Positions 15,205-23,940 of a stretch of DNA of 64,000 nucleotides are shown here, in pieces. Source of the stretch: CAWIJJ01 sp963836405 (GTDB lineage Bacteria; Acidobacteriota; Terriglobia; Bryobacterales; Bryobacteraceae); the NCBI GenBank assembly GCA_963836405.1, contig CAWIJL010000003.1, positions 1 through 64,000 of the forward strand. The letters run 5' to 3'. A model generated the notes under the pieces. The model did not search any database and was not told where the DNA came from. It saw only the letters and a program-made list of their open reading frames with translations. The translations under genes were made by a program, and so were the position numbers. Positions within the stretch are counted from its first letter, which is position 1. Each line of letters begins with the position of its first letter.

Positions 15205-16269
15205 TCAGCTCCTTGCAGCGGCGGCAGCGCGCCGCGAATACGCCTGCTGCGATTGATCGAGGATCACCGCCAGCACGATCACCATGCCCTTGATTACGGT
15301 TTGCCAGAACTCGGAAACGCCCAACAGGATGAGGCCGTCCGCCAGCACGCCGATTATGAACGCCCCGATGAGGGTTCCGCCGACGCTTCCGCGCCCGCCC
15401 ATGAGCGACGTGCCGCCCAACACTACCGCCGCGATGGCGTTCAGCTCGAACGTCTGGCCCGTGGCCGGGTGCGCCGAGGCCAACTGCGCCGCGATGACCA
15501 CGCCCACCATTGCCGAACAGAAACCGGAGATTACATACACGGCGAACTTCACGCGCTTCACGCGCACTCCGGAAAGCTCCGCGGCGCGCTCGTTCCCGCC
15601 CACGGCGTAGACCCGCCGGCCGAACGGCGTCCGGTTAGCCAGCAACGCGCCGGACGCGGCGAAGGCGAGCATCAGCCAGATGGGCACCGGAAGGCCGGCC
15701 AGCGAACCGGAACCGAGGCTGAGAAATCCGGTGTTGCCCAGGTCCGGCCTGCCGGCCAGGTTGGGAAACGTGGCGCCGCTCGAAATCAGCAGCGCCGCGC
15801 CGCGCGCCACATACAGCGACCCAAGCGTGGCGATGAAGGGCGCCACCCTGAGCTGCGCCACCAGCACACCGTTGACCGCGCCTACCAGCGCTCCGGCGAG
15901 AAGCGCGATCGCGATCACCAGCCAGGTGTGAAAGTAAACGACCACGCCGAAGGAGTGCAGCACCAGCCCCGGATGGATCAGCCCGCCCGCGACGATCCCC
16001 GCCAGTCCCGCCACCGATCCGACCGACAGGTCGATGCCGCCGCTCAGGATCACGAACGTCATGCCGACAGCCAGAATCGCGTTGATGGCAACGTGCTTCA
16101 CCAGGATGGTGAGGTTGGCCGATGTCAGAAAGGCCGGCGACAGGATTGCGAACGCCGCGACCAGCGCGAACAATACGATGAACGCACGCAGCCGGAACAA
16201 CTGAGCGCCGGCAGCGGCCCAGCGGCGCGGCCCGGGCGACGAAGCGGCTTTGGGCTGCGCGCTCACCAT
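15205..16269 (-). CDS. Sugar ABC transporter permease (RbsC-like)
   Basis: A 354-residue inner-membrane permease of the ribose/xylose/galactose family with 8-10 hydrophobic helices. Family segments include GMTFVILSGGIDLSVGSVAGLAG, NGVLVAQLRVAPFIATLGSLYVARG, YAVGGNERAAELSGV and the coupling region GGTSLMGGRGSVGGTLIGAF. The ATG at 16269 overlaps the ATPase stop codon (ATGGTGA); an upstream codon at 16287 is in frame but lies within the ATPase gene. It forms the transporter with the adjacent ATPase and binding protein. Confidence 0.94.
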   Translation of the reverse strand: MVSAQPKAASSPGPRRWAAAGAQLFRLRAFIVLFALVAAFAILSPAFLTSANLTILVKHVAINAILAVGMTFVILSGGIDLSVGSVAGLAGIVAGGLIHPGLVLHSFGVVVYFHTWLVIAIALLAGALVGAVNGVLVAQLRVAPFIATLGSLYVARGAALLISSGATFPNLAGRPDLGNTGFLSLGSGSLAGLPVPIWLMLAFAASGALLANRTPFGRRVYAVGGNERAAELSGVRVKRVKFAVYVISGFCSAMVGVVIAAQLASAHPATGQTFELNAIAAVVLGGTSLMGGRGSVGGTLIGAFIIGVLADGLILLGVSEFWQTVIKGMVIVLAVILDQSQQAYSRRAAAAARS

Positions 16270-17786
16270 GCCGTCTCTCCCGCGCACGCGGCTGCCGCGA
16301 GAGCGTCGCCGGTCGCCTCACCCGCCGTGAATTCGCCCGTCACGGCGCCGCGCGACATGACCAGGATGCGATGTGCCGCCGCCCGGATCTCTTCCAGTTC
16401 CGAGGAGACCAACACGATGGCAAGCCCCTGTTCGGCCAGCCGCCGCACGATGGCGTGAATCTCGCGCTTTGCGCCGACATCCACTCCCCGCGTCGGCTCG
16501 TCGAGCAACAACACCCGGGGATCCGTCAAGAGGCATTTCCCGATCACGACCTTCTGCTGGTTCCCGCCGCTCAGCGCGCCGATCTCGTGCCGCAGCCCGG
16601 GCAGGCGGATTTGGAGACCGGCGGCCATGCCGGCGGCCGCCGATTCTTCCCTGCGGCGGGAGAGCCAAATGCGGCGGACGAACCTGCCCAGGCTCGAGAG
16701 GGTCAGGTTGGCGCACACCGACAGGCTCTGCACCAGCCCCGACCGTTGCCGGTCTTCGGGAACCATGACGAGGCCCGCGGCGATTCGCGATGCGGTATCG
16801 AGCCGGTCGATCCGGCTGGTGTCGAGAAAAACGCTGCCCTGCAATTCGGGACGCAGTCCCATCAGGCACTCCAGCAGGTCCGTGCGCCCCGCGCCCATCA
16901 AACCGTAGATTCCGAGGATTTCGCCCTTGCCCACCGTGAAGGAAACGTCGCGCAGCACGGGCCTTCCGTTTTCGGCGCGGAGGGAAAGCGATTTCGCCCG
17001 CAGCACCTCCCGCCCCGCCGCGCATTCGACGGCGGGCTCGGGGCCTGCCGCGCGGCGGCCCGTCATCCGCTCCACGATCCAGCGCGCGTCAATCTCGCGG
17101 GCCGCCGCCTCGCCCACCGTCCGGCCGTCACGCAACACCGTGACGAAATCCGAAATCTCCAGCAGCTCCTCCAGCCGGTGCGAGATATACACGATCGCGA
17201 CACCGCGCGCCGCGAGCTCGCGAATGATCCGGAACAGCACGCGGATCTCGGCTGCGCTCAGGGCCGACGTCGGCTCGTCCATCATCAGCACCCGGACATC
17301 CCGCGCCAGGGCCTTGGCGATCTCGACGATCTGTTGCCGTCCGAGCGGCAGGTCCGCGACGAGAGCCGACGAGTCGATGGGCTGCTCCAGCCGCGCCAGG
17401 ATTTCGCGTGCCCGCTCTCGCTGCCCGCGCGCATCGAGCAGTCCGCGCGATGTCATTTCGCGACCAAGGAAGATGTTCTCCGCCACCGTCAGGTTGGGAC
17501 AGAGGTTCAGTTCCTGGTGGATGATTGCGATGCCGAGGGCATCGGCGTTGCGCACGGATCCAATGCGGACCTCGCTACCATCCAGCAGCAGCAGGCCGGC
17601 GGTTGGCTGTTCGATTCCTCCCAGGACCTTCACGAGCGTCGATTTTCCCGCCCCGTTTTCGCCGATCAACGCCGTGACCTTTCCGCGCCGCAGGCCGAAG
17701 GTGACGCGGTCGAGGGCAAGCGTGCCCGGGTATTGCCTGGAAACTTCGCGCGCTTCGAGAACAATTTGGGAACCGGCGGTGCTCAC
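16263..17786 (-). CDS. Sugar ABC transporter ATP-binding protein (RbsA-like, two ATPase domains)
   Basis: A 507-residue double ATPase. The first domain has Walker A GENGAGKST, signature LPLGRQQIVEIAKAL and Walker B VLMMDEPTSAL; the second has a degenerate Walker A (GLMGAGRTD), signature LSGGNQQKVVIGK and Walker B VLLLDEPTRGVD, the normal pattern for RbsA/XylG. The GTG start at 17786 has a GGAGG site 8 nt upstream and overlaps the stop of the truncated DUF2291 gene (GTGA). It powers import of an unidentified sugar. Because the upstream operon end has been lost at about 18.29 kb, its original promoter may be missing. Confidence 0.94.
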   Translation of the reverse strand: MSTAGSQIVLEAREVSRQYPGTLALDRVTFGLRRGKVTALIGENGAGKSTLVKVLGGIEQPTAGLLLLDGSEVRIGSVRNADALGIAIIHQELNLCPNLTVAENIFLGREMTSRGLLDARGQRERAREILARLEQPIDSSALVADLPLGRQQIVEIAKALARDVRVLMMDEPTSALSAAEIRVLFRIIRELAARGVAIVYISHRLEELLEISDFVTVLRDGRTVGEAAAREIDARWIVERMTGRRAAGPEPAVECAAGREVLRAKSLSLRAENGRPVLRDVSFTVGKGEILGIYGLMGAGRTDLLECLMGLRPELQGSVFLDTSRIDRLDTASRIAAGLVMVPEDRQRSGLVQSLSVCANLTLSSLGRFVRRIWLSRRREESAAAGMAAGLQIRLPGLRHEIGALSGGNQQKVVIGKCLLTDPRVLLLDEPTRGVDVGAKREIHAIVRRLAEQGLAIVLVSSELEEIRAAAHRILVMSRGAVTGEFTAGEATGDALAAAACAGETAW

Positions 17787-18290
17787 TGTGCCGCCTCCAT
17801 TTCCAGGCGCACCGGCACAAGCTCCCGGATGGGCGGCGTGTCCGTGCCTCCCGCCAAGCCGGTTCCGGCGAATGTCACGGCTCCAAGGCGGGCGGCCGCG
17901 AGGCCGGCGGGCATGGCTTTCAGCACACGCGCATTCAGCTCGTTGGCTACGTCGGCGAACTGAAGCTGATTGACAAAATCGGTGAACCGCACGATGCCCG
18001 TCGCGTCGCGCAGGGACGTGCCGCGCAGCACCGGGCCGATCTGGATCGAAACGTCGGCCCGTCCGTCGGCCGGCGCAACATCCACCAGCATCAAGCCGGT
18101 CCGCGACCTGGTGTCCACGCTCAGCACGCGTCCGCTGCCCTTCACCGTGAAGTACCACGCGCCTTCGCCCTCGCGGCGGCCGTATTTCCGCGCTGCGTCG
18201 TCCGGGGAAACGGACAGCGCGTCCAACAGGAGGCGCGCATCCACCGCCGACTGCATCACGGCCGGCACCAGTTTCGCCGTAGTTCGCCAC
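17783..18290 (-). pseudogene. 5'-truncated DUF2291 periplasmic (lipo)protein gene
   Basis: The C-terminal 165 or so codons encode a clear DUF2291 protein (KYGRREGEGAWYFTVKGSG, GLMLVDVAPADGRADVSIQIGP, VLRGTSLRDATGIVRF, DFVNQLQFADVANELNARV), a family regularly encoded in RbsACB-type sugar operons. The usual signal peptide and first few tens of residues are absent: family resemblance ends near 18290, where the opposite strand begins a TonB-receptor C-terminus. The minus reading frame continues open to 18637, but that part is the antisense of the receptor and has no DUF2291 character. An internal ATG at 18256 could still yield a protein without an export signal. Confidence 0.65.
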
Positions 18291-18773
18291 GTTTTCGATA
18301 ATTGGCAACTCTCCGGACTGACCACCTTTGCCAGCGGGACACCATCCGGACTCAGTTTCACGACGTCACCCACGGTGGACCTCACGGGCGGTGGCGACGG
18401 CCAGCGTGTCATCGTAACCGGGCGAGTTCCTTTGGATCGGGGCGAACGTTCCTTTGGCCGGTGGTTCGCGACGGAGAACGTGGCCCTACCAGGGAAGCTC
18501 AATCCCGGGAATGCTCCGAAAGACGTTTTCCGGGGCCCCGGAATCAATAACTGGGAGGTGTCCCTGTTTAAGAACATCCCTCTCGGATCCGAACAGCGCC
18601 GGCTCCAGTTCCGGTGGGAGATGTACAACGTCTTCAATCACACACAATTCGCCGGCGTAACCACGGCAGCCCGATTCAATGCGCAGGGCCAGCAGATCAA
18701 TTCGCTGTTCGGGCAGGTCTCTTCAGCAAGGGATCCTCGCATCATGCAGGGTTCGCTGCGACTTACGTTCTGA
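18285..18773 (+). pseudogene. 3' fragment of an Oar-like TonB-dependent receptor gene
   Basis: About 163 codons encode the C-terminal end of a large acidobacterial Oar-like TonB-dependent outer-membrane receptor: VFDNWQLSGLTTFASGTP, then NWEVSLFKNIPLG, RRLQFRWEMYNVFNHTQFAG and the terminal beta-strand RDPRIMQGSLRLTF. Full-length members are about 1000-1200 residues, so most of the gene is missing. The frame stays open to the left as far as 17970, but that part is antisense to DUF2291 and has no receptor character. It is joined tail-out to the truncated DUF2291 gene at about 18285-18295. Confidence 0.7.
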
Positions 18774-18798
18774 AGGAGATCGGAAAGCTGCTACTACG

Positions 18799-18835
18799 AG
18801 TCCCCGGCGGCGCTGCCACAGCGATGCCGGGGACT
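18799..18835 (+). terminator. Hairpin terminator after the TonB fragment
   Basis: A perfect 10-bp stem (AGTCCCCGGC / GCCGGGGACT) with a 17-nt loop is followed by TGTCCTTGG. It lies 26 bp after the receptor stop codon and 40 bp before the next gene, consistent with the end of the former receptor transcript. Confidence 0.6.
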
Positions 18836-18875
18836 TGTCCTTGGGGCGCGGCTCTTCCAGGCAAAGCGAGGATAA

Positions 18876-19322
18876 ATGAAAACGTCAACGATACCCGCAC
18901 TTATCGGATTGTTAGCAACGACGGTGGCGGCCCAGAACTTCTCTGGAAAGTGGGCCATTTCGATTCAGGCCGGGCGCGGCAATGCGACGAGGGTAATGCT
19001 TCTCAACCAGGTTGGCCATGAGGTAGCCGGCACGATTACCCCGCAGGACAACAGATGGACCACCGGGCCGTTCGATGGAGCGATCCATGCCGGGGAGGTT
19101 GATAAGAGTGGAACCCTCCGGTTTCACGTTTGGTTTCTGCGCGACGAGCCAGTTCCTCAGGTATTCGAGGGCAGGATGTCGCCCGATGGGCAGGAGATCA
19201 GCTTCACCGTAAAGACGGGCGAGGGTTTTCCACCGCCACTCGTAAAATCGCTGACGCCCCGAGGCGAACGGAACGCGGCCAGACCGGAGCCGTTTCAGGT
19301 AACGGCGAAGCGCGTCAAGTGA
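18876..19322 (+). CDS. Small secreted protein of unknown function
   Basis: A 148-residue protein with an N-terminal signal peptide (MKTSTIPALIGLLATTVAAQ). The mature part begins NFSGKWAISIQAG and continues with beta-strand-rich segments (RVMLLNQVGHEVAGTITPQ, LRFHVWFLRDEP, FEGRMSPDGQEISFTVK), resembling a lipocalin-like or NfsGKW-type small secreted domain common in Acidobacteria. No catalytic motif is recognised. It lies between the TonB fragment and a DUF1593 gene and is likely co-transcribed with the latter (28-bp gap). Confidence 0.7.
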   Translation: MKTSTIPALIGLLATTVAAQNFSGKWAISIQAGRGNATRVMLLNQVGHEVAGTITPQDNRWTTGPFDGAIHAGEVDKSGTLRFHVWFLRDEPVPQVFEGRMSPDGQEISFTVKTGEGFPPPLVKSLTPRGERNAARPEPFQVTAKRVK

Positions 19323-19350
19323 GCAGGTAGCGGGACAGAGGAAAATCGCC

Positions 19351-20742
19351 ATGAGATTGCAGGCAGTGAACACCTACGGGTGGATTTCGATCTTGTCGAG
19401 GCGAGCTTACGCGATCGCTCTGATTGCTCTCGGAGCGGGTTCGGCGTATCCGCCCGCACTGCGCGCCCAAGGCTTCGGTGCGCAGCCTGCTGGCGCCCAG
19501 AGGGCGAGAATCATCGCAACCACCGATGGAGAGGTTGACGATCGCGATTCGATGACCCGTCTGCTAATGATGGCAAATGAGTGGGAGATCGAAGGGCTGA
19601 TCTATGCCAGTTCCGGTTCCCACTGGCTCGGCCGCGAATGGGCGGGCGTCGAATGGATTCAGGCAAAGATCGCCAGTTACGCCAGGGACTATCCCAACCT
19701 ACGGAACCACGCCGAGGGATACCCTTCGCCTGAAGAACTGATGTCCAAGGTATTCGTCGGCAATATTCACAACACGGCGGAAACGGACCGGCTCACGCCC
19801 GGAGCCGAGCGAATTGTAGAAGTACTCCTCGATGACAAGCCGGGGCCCGTCTATCTCCAGGCTTGGGGCGGGCCCTCCACCATTGCGGCCGCCCTCAAGA
19901 TTATTCAGAAGCAACATCCGGAGCAGGTTGAAAAGGTCAGCCAGAAGGCAGTGCTCTACCTGATATCCGACCAAGACGGCACTTTCCGCGAGTACATCGA
20001 GCCAAACTGGCCGAAGTTACAGGTCCTGCTCAACACGGCATTCGGGTCGCTCGCCTACGGAGCGCGAAATAATCCCCAGCCCTACCGGGCCTTTTTCCAA
20101 CGGCCGTGGCTCGAAGGCTACATAACCACTGGCCGTGGGGCACTGGCAGGTTCTTATGAGGGCGAAAAAGGCGGTTTCCGCTCGGAAGGCGATACGCCGT
20201 CTTTCCTGCACGAGGTCGATGTCGGTTTGCGGAGCCTCGAAAATCCCAATTACGGGGGGTGGGGAGGGCGATTTACCCAGGAGAAGCCAGGCCAGACCAA
20301 TGTCTGGATTTCCGCTCAGGACGACGGTAATTCGGGCAAGCCGATTTATCGCTTTTCTACAGCCTTTCAGTTCGATTGGGCGGCAAGGGCCGCCTGGGCG
20401 GTCACGCCTTCGTACCGCGACGCCAATCACCCGCCTATCGTCGTCCTCGAGGGAAGCCCCAATCGTCAGGTTCGCAGGGGCGAGACGCTGGACCTGGACA
20501 TAAGCGCCTCGGGGGATCCGGACGGCAACCAGTTGCATTTCTCGTGGTGGCAATACAGGGAGCCAGGCAGCTATAAAGGCAAGGTCAAAATAACGGATTC
20601 CGACAAGGCTGTCGCAGGGATTCAGATCCCTGAGGACGCATCTCCGGGCGATACTATTCACGTCATCGCTGAAGTCACCGACAACGGCAAGCTCCCGCTG
20701 ACGCGGTACGCGCGTGTGATTCTTACGGTTCAGGCGCAGTAG
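19351..20742 (+). CDS. Secreted DUF1593 / nucleoside-hydrolase-like protein
   Basis: A 463-residue protein with a hydrophobic N-terminus (AIALIALGAGSAYPPALRAQ) that looks like a signal peptide. Residues about 50-330 match the DUF1593 nucleoside-hydrolase-like domain: IIATTDGEVDDRDSMTRLL retains the acidic cluster typical of calcium-binding nucleoside hydrolase folds, followed by EIEGLIYASSGSHWLG and VYLQAWGGPSTIAAAL. Residues about 360-460 form an Ig-like C-terminal domain (GETLDLDISASGDPDGNQLHFSWWQYREPG). Members are often called cellulose-binding proteins in annotations, but the reaction is not established. A glycan or glycoside substrate outside the cytoplasm is an inference. Confidence 0.8.
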   Translation: MRLQAVNTYGWISILSRRAYAIALIALGAGSAYPPALRAQGFGAQPAGAQRARIIATTDGEVDDRDSMTRLLMMANEWEIEGLIYASSGSHWLGREWAGVEWIQAKIASYARDYPNLRNHAEGYPSPEELMSKVFVGNIHNTAETDRLTPGAERIVEVLLDDKPGPVYLQAWGGPSTIAAALKIIQKQHPEQVEKVSQKAVLYLISDQDGTFREYIEPNWPKLQVLLNTAFGSLAYGARNNPQPYRAFFQRPWLEGYITTGRGALAGSYEGEKGGFRSEGDTPSFLHEVDVGLRSLENPNYGGWGGRFTQEKPGQTNVWISAQDDGNSGKPIYRFSTAFQFDWAARAAWAVTPSYRDANHPPIVVLEGSPNRQVRRGETLDLDISASGDPDGNQLHFSWWQYREPGSYKGKVKITDSDKAVAGIQIPEDASPGDTIHVIAEVTDNGKLPLTRYARVILTVQAQ

Positions 20743-20934
20743 ACTAAGGATTCCTCGAGCATCCCGGCACGCCCCTTCGGCCTTTCGGTTCAGGAAAGCG
20801 GGAGATCCGGTGGGCGCAAACTCGCCGGGGAACGCCAGGATCCGCATGCGAACCGGATGGGTGGCGACCACCACTTCCCCACCGCGCCGCCGGGTCTGTT
20901 GGGCCACGCACGCCAGCCGAGCCGGCCGCTCTCC

Positions 20935-20964
20935 TTGACAAGTTAGGAGAGTCGCGGGTATCCT
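20935..20964 (+). promoter_or_regulatory. Sigma-70-like promoter of the padR-permease pair
   Basis: TTGACA (20935-20940) matches the -35 consensus exactly; TATCCT (20959-20964) is a partial -10 at 18-bp spacing. An AGGAG ribosome-binding site follows at 20979-20983 before the ATG at 20988. Confidence 0.55.
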
Positions 20965-20987
20965 TTCCTATAGCGATTAGGAGAACG

Positions 20988-21335
20988 ATGCCCCCACCTT
21001 CCGCCCAACTGCTGCCCGGCACCCTCGACATTCTCATTCTCAAGGCCGTTTCACTTGCGCCGCAACACGGCTACGGAATCCTCCTCCGCATCGAGCAGAT
21101 CTCGGGCGGAGCCCTCGCCATCGAGCAGGGCGCGCTCTACCCGGCGTTGTACCGGCTGGAGCACAAGGGGCTTCTCGATTCCGACTGGGGCGTCTCGGAG
21201 AACAACCGCAAGGCCAAGTTCTACCGCCTCACGCCCGCGGGCCGGCGCCACCTGGCGAACGAAACGGCCGGCTGGGAGCGGCTCACCGCGGCCATGGCCG
21301 CCGCGCTCAAAGCCACGGCGGCGGAGCTGAAGTAA
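20988..21335 (+). CDS. PadR family transcriptional regulator
   Basis: A 115-residue winged-helix protein with the PadR pattern: LLPGTLDILILKAVSL, HGYGILLRIEQ, the recognition region QGALYPALYRLEHKGLLDSDW and the wing YRLTPAGRRHL. In Acidobacteria such genes very commonly precede ADOP permeases, and this one is followed 2 bp later by one. It probably represses its own operon; the inducer is unknown. A good TTGACA promoter and AGGAG site precede the ATG. Confidence 0.92.
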   Translation: MPPPSAQLLPGTLDILILKAVSLAPQHGYGILLRIEQISGGALAIEQGALYPALYRLEHKGLLDSDWGVSENNRKAKFYRLTPAGRRHLANETAGWERLTAAMAAALKATAAELK

Positions 21336-21337
21336 CC

Positions 21338-23917
21338 ATGCCGTGGCGCTCCTGGTGGCGGGCTGCGGTGCGGCGGCGGGAATTCGAAAACGGCATGGCC
21401 GACGAACTGCGCTTCCACCTGGACGCCCGCACCGACCACTGGATCCAGGCCGGGTACGACCCCGACGAGGCGCGCCGCCGCGCCCGGCTGGAGTTCGGCA
21501 GCGTCGATTCGCGCCGCGAGGAGTGCCGTCAGGCGCGCGGCCTGCGCCTTCACGACGAGCTTCGCGCCGACCTCCGCTACGCCTTCCGCATGATGCGCCA
21601 CCGCCCGGCCTTTGCCCTCACCGCCATTCTGTTTCTGGGAATCGCCATCGGCGTCAACACCACCGCCTTCACCTTCCTCAACGCCCTGCTGTTCCGGCAG
21701 TTGCCGGTGAAGGGTGCGGAGCGGCACGTGGACATCACCGCCTTCGGGCAGCGCCACAACATCGCCGGCCGCTGGAGCCGTCCCGCCTTCGAACTCCTGG
21801 CCGGCCGAAGTGAGCCGTTCGACGGCGTCTATGCGATCGAGCGGATCACCGGCGCGCTTGCCGGCGAGCGGGCATCGAAGCTCGAGGTGGAAGTGGTCTC
21901 CCCCAACTTTCTGCCCCTCCTGGGCGCCCGGACCCTGATGGGCCGCGATTTCGCCGATTCTCCCGAACCCGCACTGACGCTCAGCTACGCCGGCTGGATG
22001 CACCGTTTCGGCGGCGACCCCTCCGTGGTCGGCCGGCGCCTGCGCATCGGGAAAAACTTCTTCCTGGTCACCGGCGTTATGGAGCGCCGCTTCACGGGCG
22101 TCGAAGCCATGACCCCCGACGCCTGGGCCCCGGACCGTTGGCGAAGCCTCCTGCTGCCCCCGGGCAAGCCCGCCGAGCTTCAGGTGGGCGGAATCCTGCG
22201 GCCGGGCATCACCGCCGCCCGCGCGGCCGCCGCGCTGAGCGCCGCTTTACCCGGCCTCAACCAGGGCCTCGCCGAATCCGACCGCCTCAGTGAAGTCAAC
22301 GTGGATCTCCGGCCCGGGCTTTCGCACGTCGAAGACGGCAACCTGATCCTCACCGGAATGGCCGGATGCGCTTTCCTGCTGCTCATTCTGGTGGCCTGCG
22401 CCAACCTTGCCAGCCTGCACCTTGCGGGAGCCTACGCGCGCCAGAGGGAACTCGCCATCCGCCTCTCGCTGGGCGCCACCCGCGCGCGCGTGGTGCGGCA
22501 GTTGCTCGTCGAGGCCGCCCTGCTCTCCGGCCTGGGCGCGCTTCTCGCGCTGGCCCTGACCTGGCTCTCCGTAAGCGCGGTCCAGTCCTTCGCGTACCAG
22601 ATTTTCACCCGCCTCGAAATGAACATGGCGCCCGCCGAACCGGATTGGCGGGTGGCCCTCTTCGCCGGACTGATGTCCCTGGCCGCCGCCATCGCTTTTG
22701 GACTGCTCCCGGCGCTCGAAGCCACCCGTTCCGCCAGTCCCGCGGCTGCCCGGCAGCAGACCGGCGCAATCCTCCACCGCTCGGGCCCTTCGCGCATGCG
22801 CTTCGCCCTGATTGCCGGACAGACGGCCGCCAACCTGGTGCTGCTCGTCGTCGCCGGCATCCTGCTCCAGAACGCCGCCCGCCTGGACCGTGCTTCGCCG
22901 GGCTTCGCCGTGGACGGCCTCTACGATACCGGCTACGAAGGCCGCCTGAAGGATTACCGGAAGCTGCTCGCCGCCGACTCCCGCATTGCCGCCATCACCG
23001 GAGTTTTCCGCATCCCGCAGTGGGGCATGATGTACCCGGTCGCGGCGGAAGTCGATGGCCGCCCGATGTCGCTGGCGCACAATTACGTGGATGACCGCTT
23101 CTTTGAAACCTTCGGGATTCCCCTGGTCAGGGGCAGGGCGTTCACGCCGGCGGAAGCCGGATCGCGCGCGGCCGTGGCTGTGGTCAGCGAGGCCACCGCG
23201 CGCAAGCTCTGGCCGGATCGAAACGCCCTGGGGCGAACGATCCTCGTCGGTGCCGCCGATTCGAATGGTCCGGCGCCGCGCGCGGTGCAGGTTGTGGGCG
23301 TGGCCAAAGACGTCATCAGCGGCATGCTGCTGCTCGGAACCGACTCCACGCTGGTCTACCTGCCCGCCGCGGTTGGCAGTGCCGAGGTGCAGCACCTGGT
23401 GGTACGCGCGCGCGACCCCGGCGGACGCTTCGTCGCCGCGCTACAGCAGAAATGCCTGGACCTGGACGGCTCCTTCTGCGGCCCCATGGCGCTGACCGAG
23501 GTCGCGTGGCTGCAGCGTTTTCCGGTACGCATGGCCAGCCAGGTGGCCATGGCGCTGGGGCTGATGGCGCTGCTGCTGAGCTGCGTCGGATTGTATGGCG
23601 TCGTCGCGTTGACCGTGGTCCGGCGCACGCGCGAAGCCGGCATCCGGCTGGCACTGGGGGCGTCCCGATGGATGGTGATGCGTCCGATGATGGCCTCGTC
23701 CCTGCGCGGCGCCGCGGCCGGGATCGCCGTCGGACTGCCGCTGTGTTTCGCCGTGGCGCGTTGGGCCGATTCGATGGCTGAATTCCTCCACCTCGCCGAT
23801 CCGGCCGTTTTTCTGGCGGTGCCGGCCCTGCTTGCCGGCGTGGTGTTTGCGGCCACCCTGATCCCGGCGCGCAAGGCTTCCTCCACCGGCCCGGCCGCCG
23901 CGCTTCGTCACGAGTAG
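21338..23917 (+). CDS. ADOP-type ABC transporter permease (FtsX/MacB domains)
   Basis: An 859-residue member of the acidobacterial duplicated orphan permease (ADOP) family. The cytoplasmic N-terminus is the typical FRFHLDARTDHWIQAG-like region with RRRARLEFGSVDSRREECR, then a first transmembrane helix (FALTAILFLGIAIGVNTTAF), a periplasmic MacB_PCD domain, FtsX core helices near 345-480, a second MacB_PCD and C-terminal FtsX helices ending in the LALGASRWMVMRPM region and ALRHE. No ATPase gene is adjacent, as usual for ADOP proteins. Transport substrate is unknown; export or mechanotransmission is inferred from the superfamily. Confidence 0.9.
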   Translation: MPWRSWWRAAVRRREFENGMADELRFHLDARTDHWIQAGYDPDEARRRARLEFGSVDSRREECRQARGLRLHDELRADLRYAFRMMRHRPAFALTAILFLGIAIGVNTTAFTFLNALLFRQLPVKGAERHVDITAFGQRHNIAGRWSRPAFELLAGRSEPFDGVYAIERITGALAGERASKLEVEVVSPNFLPLLGARTLMGRDFADSPEPALTLSYAGWMHRFGGDPSVVGRRLRIGKNFFLVTGVMERRFTGVEAMTPDAWAPDRWRSLLLPPGKPAELQVGGILRPGITAARAAAALSAALPGLNQGLAESDRLSEVNVDLRPGLSHVEDGNLILTGMAGCAFLLLILVACANLASLHLAGAYARQRELAIRLSLGATRARVVRQLLVEAALLSGLGALLALALTWLSVSAVQSFAYQIFTRLEMNMAPAEPDWRVALFAGLMSLAAAIAFGLLPALEATRSASPAAARQQTGAILHRSGPSRMRFALIAGQTAANLVLLVVAGILLQNAARLDRASPGFAVDGLYDTGYEGRLKDYRKLLAADSRIAAITGVFRIPQWGMMYPVAAEVDGRPMSLAHNYVDDRFFETFGIPLVRGRAFTPAEAGSRAAVAVVSEATARKLWPDRNALGRTILVGAADSNGPAPRAVQVVGVAKDVISGMLLLGTDSTLVYLPAAVGSAEVQHLVVRARDPGGRFVAALQQKCLDLDGSFCGPMALTEVAWLQRFPVRMASQVAMALGLMALLLSCVGLYGVVALTVVRRTREAGIRLALGASRWMVMRPMMASSLRGAAAGIAVGLPLCFAVARWADSMAEFLHLADPAVFLAVPALLAGVVFAATLIPARKASSTGPAAALRHE

Positions 23918-23940
23918 TAATTGGATTACAATCAGGTCTC

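Noticed and set aside
14500..16400. Long plus-strand open frame over the sugar transporter genes
   Set aside because: It is the antisense of well-recognised ABC transporter genes, with arginine/histidine-rich low-complexity translation.
17970..18284. Plus-strand extension of the TonB fragment
   Set aside because: It is antisense to the DUF2291 gene and lacks any receptor-like pattern; only the part from about 18285 has it.
18291..18637. Minus-strand extension of the DUF2291 reading frame
   Set aside because: The codons are the antisense of the TonB-receptor C-terminus, show no resemblance to DUF2291 N-termini and no signal peptide; the open frame is a by-product of GC-rich composition.
20760..20935. 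Minus-strand trace with a RLACxAQ-type pattern, possibly a 2Fe-2S ferredoxin remnant
   Set aside because: The similarity is short, lacks the other cluster cysteines and has no intact frame; it may be chance in this GC-rich spacer.
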